Source of the DNA: Arcobacter ellisii
Lineage (GTDB): Bacteria > Campylobacterota > Campylobacteria > Campylobacterales > Arcobacteraceae
DNA length: 64,000 bases
Reading direction: 5' to 3'
NCBI RefSeq assembly: GCF_003544915.1
Contig: NZ_CP032097.1
Coordinates: 1,674,001 to 1,738,000 of the forward strand
The position numbers were made by a program, and so were the translations under genes. Of the stretch, positions 20,161 through 28,584 are shown piece after piece. Positions within the stretch are counted from its first letter, which is position 1; each line of letters opens with the position of its first letter. The notes beneath the pieces were generated by a model that was given only the letters and a program-made list of their open reading frames with translations, was not told where the DNA came from and made no database searches.

Positions 20161-21388
20161 TGGTTGTAATAATATACTTGATAATCTAAATACACCAACA
20201 AAACCTAAAATTAATAACTCAGTTGAAACTGTAGATTTTAATTCTATAAAATCTATTCCAGATATGACTTCAATTGGATTTGAATGGCAAAGATCAAACG
20301 ACCCAAAAGTTGTAGGATATAACTTTTATCGAATGGATTTACAAAAAGATGGAAAAACTTTAAGACTTATAAAATCAATTGATAACAGATATGCTACACA
20401 CTATGTTGATAAAGATTTAGAGCCAAATACAAAATATGCTTACCAAATATCTGCAAGATTAGCAGATGGAAGTGAATCTCCTACAACTGATGCGTATATA
20501 GTACAAACATTACAAAGACTTCCTGCAGTTGAGTTTGTTCAAGCAATTTCTGATTTACCAAATAGAATAAAAATCATTTGGAGACCACATCCAGACCCAA
20601 GAGTTCAATACTATAGAATTGAAAAATTCAATACAACTTTAAATGAATGGATTTATTTAAAAACTATAAATCAAAGATTATCAGTTGAATATATTGATAC
20701 AGGTTTAGAAAATAATACAGCTTACAAATATAGAGTAAAAGCATTTACATTTAATGATGTTGAATCAGCAACTTCAAAACCAGTGGTAGCTAAAACAAAA
20801 CCTCTTCCAATTAGACCATCTAATATAAGAGCATCAAATAATATTCCTAAAAAAATATTTTTAGCTTGGGATGCTTCACAAACACAAGATATTATAAAAT
20901 ACGATATTCATAGAAGTGTTTATACATCTTTTGGATATAAAAAAGTTGGAACTGTAAATTCAAATGTTCTTGAATATACAGATAAAACAGACGATGATGG
21001 AAGAGTTTATTATTATAAAGTTATTGCTGTAGGGAAAGATGGTTTAGAGAGTTCTTTTGATGTAAATCCTACAAAAGGAATAAGTTTACCAAAACCTGCA
21101 AAACCAGTATTAACTCTTGCGCAAATTCAAAATAATAGAGCTATTTTAAATTGGAAAGCTGGAGATAATAGAGCTGTTTCGTATAACGTTGTGAAAAAAA
21201 TAAAACAAAATTTCTTTGAATATAAAGAAGTAAAATTTAATAATATTAGTGATACGAGATTTGAAGATACAGATATTGTAAGTGGAGTAGAATATAAATA
21301 TACAGTTCAAGCAAATGATGAGTTTGGATTAGTATCAGAAAAAACAAATGAAGCATCATTAACAATTCCAAAAACAAATTCAAAATAA
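20108..21388 (+). CDS. flpA: Fibronectin type III domain lipoprotein (FlpA-like)
   Basis: 426 aa. Lipoprotein signal with lipobox LFSGC at about residue 20, then four fibronectin-III repeats at roughly residues 45-125, 135-215, 225-310 and 320-415, each ending in a YxYxVxA-type strand (YAYQISA, YKYRVKA, YYYKVIA, YKYTVQA). ATG at 20108 follows AAAGGAG, inside the previous gene. The C. jejuni ortholog FlpA binds fibronectin as an adhesin (established). Position and domains support orthology; adhesion here is inference. Confidence 0.88.
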   Translation: MIKLMKITSLAVLLFLFSGCNNILDNLNTPTKPKINNSVETVDFNSIKSIPDMTSIGFEWQRSNDPKVVGYNFYRMDLQKDGKTLRLIKSIDNRYATHYVDKDLEPNTKYAYQISARLADGSESPTTDAYIVQTLQRLPAVEFVQAISDLPNRIKIIWRPHPDPRVQYYRIEKFNTTLNEWIYLKTINQRLSVEYIDTGLENNTAYKYRVKAFTFNDVESATSKPVVAKTKPLPIRPSNIRASNNIPKKIFLAWDASQTQDIIKYDIHRSVYTSFGYKKVGTVNSNVLEYTDKTDDDGRVYYYKVIAVGKDGLESSFDVNPTKGISLPKPAKPVLTLAQIQNNRAILNWKAGDNRAVSYNVVKKIKQNFFEYKEVKFNNISDTRFEDTDIVSGVEYKYTVQANDEFGLVSEKTNEASLTIPKTNSK

Positions 21389-21402
21389 TAAGAAAAGATT
21401 AA

Positions 21403-22596
21403 ATGCCACATATAGTATTTGAAAGAAAAGAGTTAATTAATATACCATCAAATTTAGATGATGTTGAGTTTAAGTTTATTGCTAAATCATATAACTTTAC
21501 TCAAAAAGAGAGAAAAACAGAATATAGAGTTGCTGTTATAAACCAAGGAAAAGAGTTTTTATTATCTTTAAAACCTAAAGATGAGAACTTTATGATAAAA
21601 GCAGATAAAGTTACAAGATTATCACCAGTAACTCTTGTAAAAAATGCTTTAAATGCTTATGTAAATATAAATGAAGCAAATGTATTATTTTCAAATACAA
21701 ATAATCTTCAAGTAAAAAAAGAGACAAAACATGAATATCTAAAAGATATCAACTATTTTGTTAGCGATTTTAAAACAGACAAAGAGATTCAAATAGAGAT
21801 TGGTTTTGGAAGTGGAAGACATCTTTTACATCAAGCAAAAACAAATCCAGATGTTCAATTTATTGGTCTTGAAATTCATTATCCATCAATTGAACAACTT
21901 CTAAAACAACTTGAACTTCAAAATATTACAAATGTTTTAGTTGTAAATTATGATGCAAGATTATTTATGGAATTTATTGAATCAAATAAAGTTGGAAAAA
22001 TCTTTGTACATTTCCCTGTTCCTTGGGATAAAAAACCTCATAGAAGAATTTACTCAAATGAGTTTGTAAATGAAGCATTAAGAGTTTTAAAAATTGGTGG
22101 AACTTTAGAGCTTAGAACAGATAGTAGAAAATATTTTGACTTTTGTACGCAAGTTTTAACGAATCTTCCAAAAGGAAGAATAACTATTGATATTAATAAA
22201 GATTTAGCAGTTTCTAGTAAATATGAAGATAGATGGAAAAAACAAGGTAAAAATATCTATGATGTAGTTTTAGAAGCTTGGAATGAAGATGAAAATATAA
22301 ATTTAGATTATGATTTTTCATTTGATTTTAAAATTGATTTTTATAAAACAATAAAAACAATTCCAACTAAATCACTTATTGAAAATGGATATTTTATTCA
22401 TGTTGAAGAGATATATACAATTGAAAATAAAGATAATTCTGGACTAATAAAAATTACAATGGGAAATTTTGATAGACCTGTTACTAAATATTTACTTGTG
22501 GAAAATGGAGAAATTAAATATTATCAAGGGGATCCCCTTCCTACAAGTTCAAATATAAATGCACATAAAAAATTAAAAGAGATTTTAAGTAAATGA
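21403..22596 (+). CDS. trmB: tRNA (guanine-46-N7)-methyltransferase, long form
   Basis: 397 aa, far longer than the ~220-240 aa of E. coli. An N-terminal extension of ~120 residues precedes the SAM domain (EIGFGSGRHLLHQAKTNPDV, FIGLEIHYPSIEQL), the TrmB signature VHFPVPWDKKPHRRI, and a C-terminal extension of ~120 residues. The long form is usual in Campylobacterota. Overlaps ftsE by four bases. Confidence 0.93.
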   Translation: MPHIVFERKELINIPSNLDDVEFKFIAKSYNFTQKERKTEYRVAVINQGKEFLLSLKPKDENFMIKADKVTRLSPVTLVKNALNAYVNINEANVLFSNTNNLQVKKETKHEYLKDINYFVSDFKTDKEIQIEIGFGSGRHLLHQAKTNPDVQFIGLEIHYPSIEQLLKQLELQNITNVLVVNYDARLFMEFIESNKVGKIFVHFPVPWDKKPHRRIYSNEFVNEALRVLKIGGTLELRTDSRKYFDFCTQVLTNLPKGRITIDINKDLAVSSKYEDRWKKQGKNIYDVVLEAWNEDENINLDYDFSFDFKIDFYKTIKTIPTKSLIENGYFIHVEEIYTIENKDNSGLIKITMGNFDRPVTKYLLVENGEIKYYQGDPLPTSSNINAHKKLKEILSK

Positions 22597-23255
22597 TAGA
22601 AGCTAAGAATATTTACCTAACTTATGATGATAATAAATATATTATAAAAAAAGGAAATTTTGCCATAAAACCTAAAGAGTTTATCTTTATTGGGGGAAAC
22701 TCAGGTAGTGGGAAATCAACTTTATTAAAATCATTTTATGGTGATATTCCTTTAAAACATGGAAGCTTAAAAATTGAAAATCAAGAAGTTTTTGGAATAA
22801 AAGGTAAAAAACTAAGACTTTTAAGAAAAGATATTGGTATTATTTTTCAAGATTATAAACTTGTAAATGAGTTTACTATTGAAGAAAATATTATGATTCC
22901 ACTTAAAATCAATGGTTATTCTCACGAAGTTTCAAGAGACCAAGCCAACAAACTTTTAGCCCATGTAAGACTTACACATCGTGCAGGATATTATCCAAAT
23001 GAATTAAGTGGTGGAGAGCAACAAAGAGTTGCTGTGGCACGTGCACTTGCTCATAATCCAAAAATTATAATTGCTGATGAACCAACTGGAAATCTTGATG
23101 ATTATTCTGCTGAAGTTGTGTGGAATTTACTAAAAGGTGCGAATGAGCAACTTGGAATTACAGTTGTAGTTGTAACTCATAGAGTTCCAAAGAATTTAGG
23201 GATTAAGTTTAGACAACTATCTATTGAGGATGGAATTATTTATGAAGTTTCTTAA
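22593..23255 (+). CDS. ftsE: Cell-division ABC ATPase FtsE
   Basis: 220 aa. Walker A GGNSGSGKST, Q-loop FQDYKLVNEFT, signature LSGGEQQRVAVARAL, Walker B IIIADEPTGNLD and a switch His. FtsE with FtsX controls periplasmic amidase activation at the septum. Overlaps trmB and ftsX, so translation is coupled. Confidence 0.95.
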   Translation: MIEAKNIYLTYDDNKYIIKKGNFAIKPKEFIFIGGNSGSGKSTLLKSFYGDIPLKHGSLKIENQEVFGIKGKKLRLLRKDIGIIFQDYKLVNEFTIEENIMIPLKINGYSHEVSRDQANKLLAHVRLTHRAGYYPNELSGGEQQRVAVARALAHNPKIIIADEPTGNLDDYSAEVVWNLLKGANEQLGITVVVVTHRVPKNLGIKFRQLSIEDGIIYEVS

Positions 23256-24060
23256 AAATATATTTGCTTTTTTAATTCCATTATTATCTATGCTTATTGC
23301 ATTTTCTATTTATTTGTTAATAAGTAATGTAGTTGATAATTATAAAACTCAAATCTCAAGAGATTATTCAATAGTGATTGTTACAACTGCTCCAATTGAA
23401 AAAGATAATATAAATGAACTTGCAGGAATAAAAGTAGAAAGAATTCAAGCTTTACCAAATGATAAAATTATTGATAATATAAAAACTAATTTATCTGATA
23501 ATTCTATTGAATTGTTAAAACAAAAACTTCCAAATTTTTATCAAATCTACTTAGAAATATTTCCAACAAGTAGTGAATTAGAAGAGATTAAACAAACTTT
23601 ATTACAAAATAAAAATATTAAAAAAGTTGAAGTTTTTTATAAAAACCATAATCAAGTATATCTATTACTACTTTTATTAAATAGTGTTTCATTTATTTTA
23701 TTTTTTATAATTACTCTTTTTGCAATTATTATTATTGCTAAACAGATAAAATTATGGTTCCATGAACAACATATAAAAATATCTATTTTAAGGCTACATG
23801 GTGCTTCTATTTTATATAGTGCTTCTTCAATATTAAATTATGCACTACTTAGTTCATTTTTAGCCTTTTTAATAACAACATGTTTTTTATATTATGTTTC
23901 AAATAATATGGAAGTTTTATTTCCTTTAGAGTTACACGATATTATAGATATACAAATAAATTTACCATTAGAGTTACTAAAAATATTTTTATTATCTTTT
24001 TGTATCTCTATTTTCACAATTTTTGGAGTATTATTAAAATATAAGATTACAAATGACTAA
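23242..24060 (+). CDS. ftsX: Cell-division permease-like protein FtsX
   Basis: 272 aa from ATG 23242 (GAGGA upstream); earlier in-frame Met codons lie inside ftsE. TM1 at residues ~5-30, a periplasmic domain of ~125 residues, then three TM segments (LLLLLNSVSFILFFIITLFA onward) and the cytoplasmic loop RLHGAS typical of FtsX. The divergent sequence is normal for the family. It transmits FtsE ATP hydrolysis to the EnvC-like protein downstream. Confidence 0.9.
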   Translation: MKFLKNIFAFLIPLLSMLIAFSIYLLISNVVDNYKTQISRDYSIVIVTTAPIEKDNINELAGIKVERIQALPNDKIIDNIKTNLSDNSIELLKQKLPNFYQIYLEIFPTSSELEEIKQTLLQNKNIKKVEVFYKNHNQVYLLLLLLNSVSFILFFIITLFAIIIIAKQIKLWFHEQHIKISILRLHGASILYSASSILNYALLSSFLAFLITTCFLYYVSNNMEVLFPLELHDIIDIQINLPLELLKIFLLSFCISIFTIFGVLLKYKITND

Positions 24061-25369
24061 GATATTTTTTATTTTATTTTTAACAAGCAATCTAATTCTT
24101 GCCGCTTCTAATATTGACAAAAAAATTAAACAAAATAAAGAGATACTAAACAATACTACACAAAAAGAAGAGACAACTAATCTAAAAATAAAAGAACTTG
24201 CTGATAAAATAGAAGCTCAAAATACAAATATTATGAGTATTGAAAAAGATATAAAACAAGTTAATGAAGATATTGAACAACATCAAAAATTACTTGAAGA
24301 TTCAAAAACAAAACTTGAAGAGTTACAATCTAAATCAACTCAACTAATAAAAGAAAAAAGTTCAAGTGAAGAACAAATTGTTGACACAATTATAGAAGAG
24401 TTTTCAATTTCTATGGCACTTAAATTAGCTTCTGAAAACTCTTTACAAGAGTTAATTGATAATGAAATTTATACTTTATTATCAGAACATTCAAAAGAAA
24501 AAGTTACAAAATTAAATAGTACATATAATGCTGTTTATAACAATACAAAAACTAATCAAAAAGATATTGAAAAAATCTCTTCTTATATTCAAGATAGACA
24601 AAAAACAAAAGATAAATTGACAAGTTTAAAACAAAAACATTCAAGCTCTTTATCAAATCTTGAAGAACAACATAAAGCTTATCAACAAGAGTTAAATAAA
24701 GTTGTTAAACAACAAGAATCTTTAAAAAGTTTACTTTCTGAATTAAATATTTTAAAAGAAGAAGAAGAGAAAAAAATAGCTGCAAGAGAAGAGGAAGAGA
24801 AAAAACAAAAATTACAAGCTCTTTTAAATAATAAGAATAAAACATCTTCACCACAAGAAGAACAAACAGATGAAAATGAAATTCAAACATCAGAAGTAAG
24901 AAACCAAAAATATGCAAAAAATCTAAATCTTGATGTAAGAAAAATTGGTTCTTCAACTGATGGTATTAAAATAGTAAGATATACTGGTGCAAAAAGTATT
25001 GCTCCATTAAAATCATTTAAAGTAGTTAAAAATTTTGGAACATATTATGACCCAATTTATAAAATAAAACTATTTAATGAATCAATTGTTTTAAAAAGTA
25101 CAGAACCTCAATCAAAAGTTGTTTCTGTTTTAAATGGAAAAGTTGTTTATGCCAAAAAGAATGCAGGTATGCTTGATAATGTTGTAATAATTCAACATGA
25201 AGGTGGATTACATACTATTTATTCACATTTAGATGAAATCTCGCCAACTTTAGTTGTAGGAAAATGGATAAAACAAGGATATGTTGTTGGAAGGGTTGAT
25301 GATAGTTTAATGTTCCAAGTAACAAAAGATTCATCCCATATTGATCCAAAAGATTTGTTTAAAATATGA
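24053..25369 (+). CDS. EnvC-like murein hydrolase activator with degenerate LytM domain
   Basis: 438 aa. Signal peptide (about residues 1-17, LTSNLILAA), long coiled coil (about 20-250), and a C-terminal M23/LytM domain. In that domain TIYSHLDEISP keeps one His, but the HxxxD pair and the HLHF zinc motif are lost (SLMFQVT in place of HLHF), so it should not cut peptidoglycan. This matches EnvC, whose dead LytM activates amidases under FtsEX control. Overlaps ftsX by eight bases. The partner amidase is not in the window. Confidence 0.88.
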   Translation: MTKIFFILFLTSNLILAASNIDKKIKQNKEILNNTTQKEETTNLKIKELADKIEAQNTNIMSIEKDIKQVNEDIEQHQKLLEDSKTKLEELQSKSTQLIKEKSSSEEQIVDTIIEEFSISMALKLASENSLQELIDNEIYTLLSEHSKEKVTKLNSTYNAVYNNTKTNQKDIEKISSYIQDRQKTKDKLTSLKQKHSSSLSNLEEQHKAYQQELNKVVKQQESLKSLLSELNILKEEEEKKIAAREEEEKKQKLQALLNNKNKTSSPQEEQTDENEIQTSEVRNQKYAKNLNLDVRKIGSSTDGIKIVRYTGAKSIAPLKSFKVVKNFGTYYDPIYKIKLFNESIVLKSTEPQSKVVSVLNGKVVYAKKNAGMLDNVVIIQHEGGLHTIYSHLDEISPTLVVGKWIKQGYVVGRVDDSLMFQVTKDSSHIDPKDLFKI

Positions 25370-25815
25370 AACTTTTTATAGATGGTGATGCTTTTCCAAA
25401 TTTGTTAAAACCAATAGTATTAAGAGCAATTGAAAAACAAAAAATAGATACAATTGTGATTGCAAATAAAAAAATCAATATAGGCACTTCTAATTATATA
25501 AAATATATAATTGTTGATACAAAACAAGATGAAGCAGATGATAAAATAGTTGAAATGTTGCAAGAAAATGACCTTGTAATAACAGCAGATATTCCACTAG
25601 CTGATAGAACAATACAAAAGAATGCCCATGCAATAGACCATAGAGGTGCAACTTATACGCCAGATAATATAAAACAGTATCTTGCAATTAGAAATTTAAT
25701 GCAAGAGATAAGAGATAGTGGAGAGATGACAAAAGGTCCAGCTCCTTTTAGTCAAAAAGATGCCCAACAATTTGCAAATTCATTTAATGCTTTTTTGCAA
25801 AAAAATTACAAATAA
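25366..25815 (+). CDS. yaiI: UPF0178 (YaiI/YqxD) family protein
   Basis: 149 aa, full family length. FIDGDAFPNLLKPIV, the VDTKQDEADDKIVEM stretch, LVITADIPLADRTIQKNA, and IDHRGATYTPDNI match the DUF188 PIN-like fold. The clustered Asp residues suggest metal-dependent nuclease chemistry, but the biochemical function is not settled. Start overlaps the EnvC-like stop by four bases. Confidence 0.9.
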   Translation: MKLFIDGDAFPNLLKPIVLRAIEKQKIDTIVIANKKINIGTSNYIKYIIVDTKQDEADDKIVEMLQENDLVITADIPLADRTIQKNAHAIDHRGATYTPDNIKQYLAIRNLMQEIRDSGEMTKGPAPFSQKDAQQFANSFNAFLQKNYK

Positions 25816-25827
25816 TAAGGATTTACC

Positions 25828-26706
25828 ATAATTTTAATAGACCAATCAACAAAAAATCAATTTAGAATTTTTTGTAAAGAAAATAACATCACAGATATGG
25901 AAAAAGCTGTTCAATATTTTATAGTATTTGGTGGCTATGATATAAAAATAGATACAACAAAACCATTACTAGAACTAATAGAACAACATATTTTAAATAA
26001 CTATTTACAATTAAGAAATGAAATTCATAATTTAACAGGTGGTTATAAAGTTGACCATGCAGTTTTAACAGGAATAGCTCAAGGAGATAGAAGAACTAAC
26101 TCTTCTTTTAAAAGAGCATTTGTTAGTTTTGAAGAGGGTTCTAAATGTGTTGAAAAATTAGTTGAAAGAGGAATTATTGAAATTGAATCTTCTCAACATC
26201 ATCTAGCAAATAAAAGAGGTGATGATAAGGTTGCAAGAAAACTTCTATTTACTACACCTTTTTTGAGATTTTGGTTTGCTTTTGTTTCTCCAATATATAA
26301 AGGTATAAAAGAGAAAAACTATGAAGAGTTTTACACTCTTTTTGAAAATAAACAAGCTGAATTTGGAAACTTTGTATTTGAAGAATTATCAATGGAATTT
26401 ATCAGAGATTTATTAAGTGAAGACCATATAAAACAGTTTGGAAAATATTGGGATGAAAAAAGAGAAATTGATTTAGTTGCAAAAACAACAAGTGGAAAAA
26501 TCATAGCTGGTAATTGCAAATATATAAACTCTAAAATCAAAAAAAATGAGTTAAATAGACTAATGGATGATTGTAAAGGTGCTGGTTTAAATGTAGATAT
26601 TTTTGTAATCTTTAGTAAAAATGGCTTTTCAAATGAGTTAAAATCACTAAAAAGTGATTCCTTAAGACTATTTACGCCAAAGAGCTTTAAGCTATTATTA
26701 GCTTAA
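25828..26706 (+). CDS. DUF234-domain protein, non-AUG start (ATA 25828 or ATT 25831)
   Basis: About 291 aa. The first ATG (25897) has no ribosome-binding site, while the frame is open back to ATA/ATT at 25828-25833, just after AAGGA at 25817-25821, and adds the plausible N-terminus ILIDQSTKNQFRIFCKENN. The C-terminal half (FLRFWFAFVSP, WDEKREIDLVAK, GNCKYINSKI) is the DUF234 nuclease-like domain normally attached to archaeal-type AAA ATPases; EIDLVA...GNCKY resembles a PD-(D/E)xK core. The ATPase part is missing, so this is a stand-alone form. Possible DNA nuclease; role unknown. Confidence 0.7.
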   Translation: MILIDQSTKNQFRIFCKENNITDMEKAVQYFIVFGGYDIKIDTTKPLLELIEQHILNNYLQLRNEIHNLTGGYKVDHAVLTGIAQGDRRTNSSFKRAFVSFEEGSKCVEKLVERGIIEIESSQHHLANKRGDDKVARKLLFTTPFLRFWFAFVSPIYKGIKEKNYEEFYTLFENKQAEFGNFVFEELSMEFIRDLLSEDHIKQFGKYWDEKREIDLVAKTTSGKIIAGNCKYINSKIKKNELNRLMDDCKGAGLNVDIFVIFSKNGFSNELKSLKSDSLRLFTPKSFKLLLA

Positions 26707-28490
26707 ACCTCGTTCATTCTTCTTTCAAACTCTTTATTCATATCATCGAGTTTGAATTGAGTTGCTTCAAGTAATTCAAATTTTTGTTCAATCTCTTTTT
26801 CAATTTTAGGAATATCTCTTGAAAGTTTTACTCTTGCATCTTCAAGTGCATCTTCAAGTTTAGCAATCTCTTCTTCTAACTCTTGCATCTGTTTTTTAAG
26901 TGGTGCTGTTGCTTTACTTTTTTCAGAAACAATCGCAGCTCTTAATTTTTTGCTCTCTTTTTTATTTACTTTTGGTTTTTCAACTTTTTTCTTTTCAACA
27001 GTTTCATCCTCTTCCCAACCAATTTTTTCTAAGAATTCATCATAAGTTCCATTGAAATAGTCAGCTCCATCATTTGTAAATACAATCAATCTATCACAAA
27101 CAGCTCTTAATAAATCTTCACTGTGAGTTACAATAATACAAGAACCTTCAAAAGCTTTAATTGCATTTGTAAGTGCATCAATAGAATCCATATCAAGGTG
27201 GTTTGTAGGCTCATCTAGGAAAAGTAAGTTTACATCTTTTGCTATGATTTTTCCAAGCATTACCCTACTTTTTTCTCCCCCTGATAGAAGTGAAATTTTC
27301 TTTTTAGCATTATCACCACTAAACATCATCAATCCAGCAATTCCTCTAATAGTTGACTCTGGAAGTTTTACATTTGTAGAGTGAATTTCATCCATAATTG
27401 TATTGTTCTTATTTAAGTGTGAAATATTTGTTTGCCCAAAGTGTCCAAAAACTGTACTTGTATGATAATCAATAGTTCCAGTTAAAGCTTTTAATTCTCC
27501 TGCAATTACATTTAGTAAAGTTGATTTACCTTTACCATTTTTTCCTATGATTCCAAGAGTTTCACCTTTACTTAATGCAAAAGAGATATTTTTAAATAAA
27601 AGATTATCAGGTGTATATCCAAAACTTACATCTTTTACTTCAAGTAAAAATTTAGCTGCTGTATCTTTATAATTGAAGTTAAATTCTAAACTTGAATCAT
27701 ATTGTAAGTCTTCCATAACTTCCATTTTTTCTAGAATTTTTACTTTTGATTGAGCTAAAGTTGCAGTTGCTGCTCTTGCTTTATTTTTAGCAATAAACTC
27801 TTCAAGCTCTTTGATTTTTTTCTCTTGAGCTATTTTTTGTTTTTCATAATGTTCTTCATTTGAAGCTAAAAGTTCATAAAATTTATGTGTGCTTCCTTGA
27901 ACCATAAAAGCACTTTTTCTAATAATTCCCATTGTATGTGTACAAACACTATCCATGAAATCTCTATCGTGAGTGATAAGAATTACTTCTCCCTCAAAAG
28001 ATTTTAAAAATGCTTTTAACCATCTAATAGATAAGATATCCAAGTAGTTTGTAGGCTCATCAAGTAAAAGCATATTTGGTTCTGTTAAAAGAAGTTTTGC
28101 TAAGTTAATTCTAATTTGATAACCACCTGAAAATTCTTTTGGAGCTTTTTCTAAATCACTTTCAGTAAACCCAAGTCCAAATAAAATCTTTTCAGCTTTA
28201 TAGATGTTATATTTATCATCTTCACCTAAAGCAAGAGCTGTCTCTTCTAACAAAGTCTTTTCTGTAAAATCAAAATATTGCTTTAAAGCACCAATTTTAT
28301 AGTTTTTTGGAAGTGCAATTTCTCCACTATCTGGTTGTTCTTCACCTAGAATCAATTTAAAAAGTGTTGATTTTCCACTTCCATTTCTTCCTACAAGTCC
28401 AACTTTATTTCCAGCATTTAATCTTAAATCTAAATTACTGTAAAGGTCATTTGTTGGATAACTTTTTGATATATTTACAAGTTCTATCAT
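26703..28490 (-). CDS. ABC-F family ATPase
   Basis: 595 aa. Two ABC modules: Walker A GLVGRNGSGKST with signature FSGGYQIRINLAK, and GIIGKNGKGKST with LSGGEKSRVMLGK. The inter-domain P-site tRNA-interaction linker lies at about residues 215-275. A Lys/Glu-rich coiled coil forms the C-terminus (about 520-595). No membrane segment. ABC-F proteins act on the ribosome (EttA, Uup, YheS classes); the coiled coil favours YheS/Uup type. Overlaps the stop of the convergent DUF234 gene. Confidence 0.93.
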   Translation of the reverse strand: MIELVNISKSYPTNDLYSNLDLRLNAGNKVGLVGRNGSGKSTLFKLILGEEQPDSGEIALPKNYKIGALKQYFDFTEKTLLEETALALGEDDKYNIYKAEKILFGLGFTESDLEKAPKEFSGGYQIRINLAKLLLTEPNMLLLDEPTNYLDILSIRWLKAFLKSFEGEVILITHDRDFMDSVCTHTMGIIRKSAFMVQGSTHKFYELLASNEEHYEKQKIAQEKKIKELEEFIAKNKARAATATLAQSKVKILEKMEVMEDLQYDSSLEFNFNYKDTAAKFLLEVKDVSFGYTPDNLLFKNISFALSKGETLGIIGKNGKGKSTLLNVIAGELKALTGTIDYHTSTVFGHFGQTNISHLNKNNTIMDEIHSTNVKLPESTIRGIAGLMMFSGDNAKKKISLLSGGEKSRVMLGKIIAKDVNLLFLDEPTNHLDMDSIDALTNAIKAFEGSCIIVTHSEDLLRAVCDRLIVFTNDGADYFNGTYDEFLEKIGWEEDETVEKKKVEKPKVNKKESKKLRAAIVSEKSKATAPLKKQMQELEEEIAKLEDALEDARVKLSRDIPKIEKEIEQKFELLEATQFKLDDMNKEFERRMNEV

Positions 28491-28584
28491 AATTCTTCTT
28501 TTATTGTATTATATTTTTTAAGGATGGGATTATACGATATATGTGGTTATATGTTGATTAGAGTTTATGTAATAGCTCTTATTT

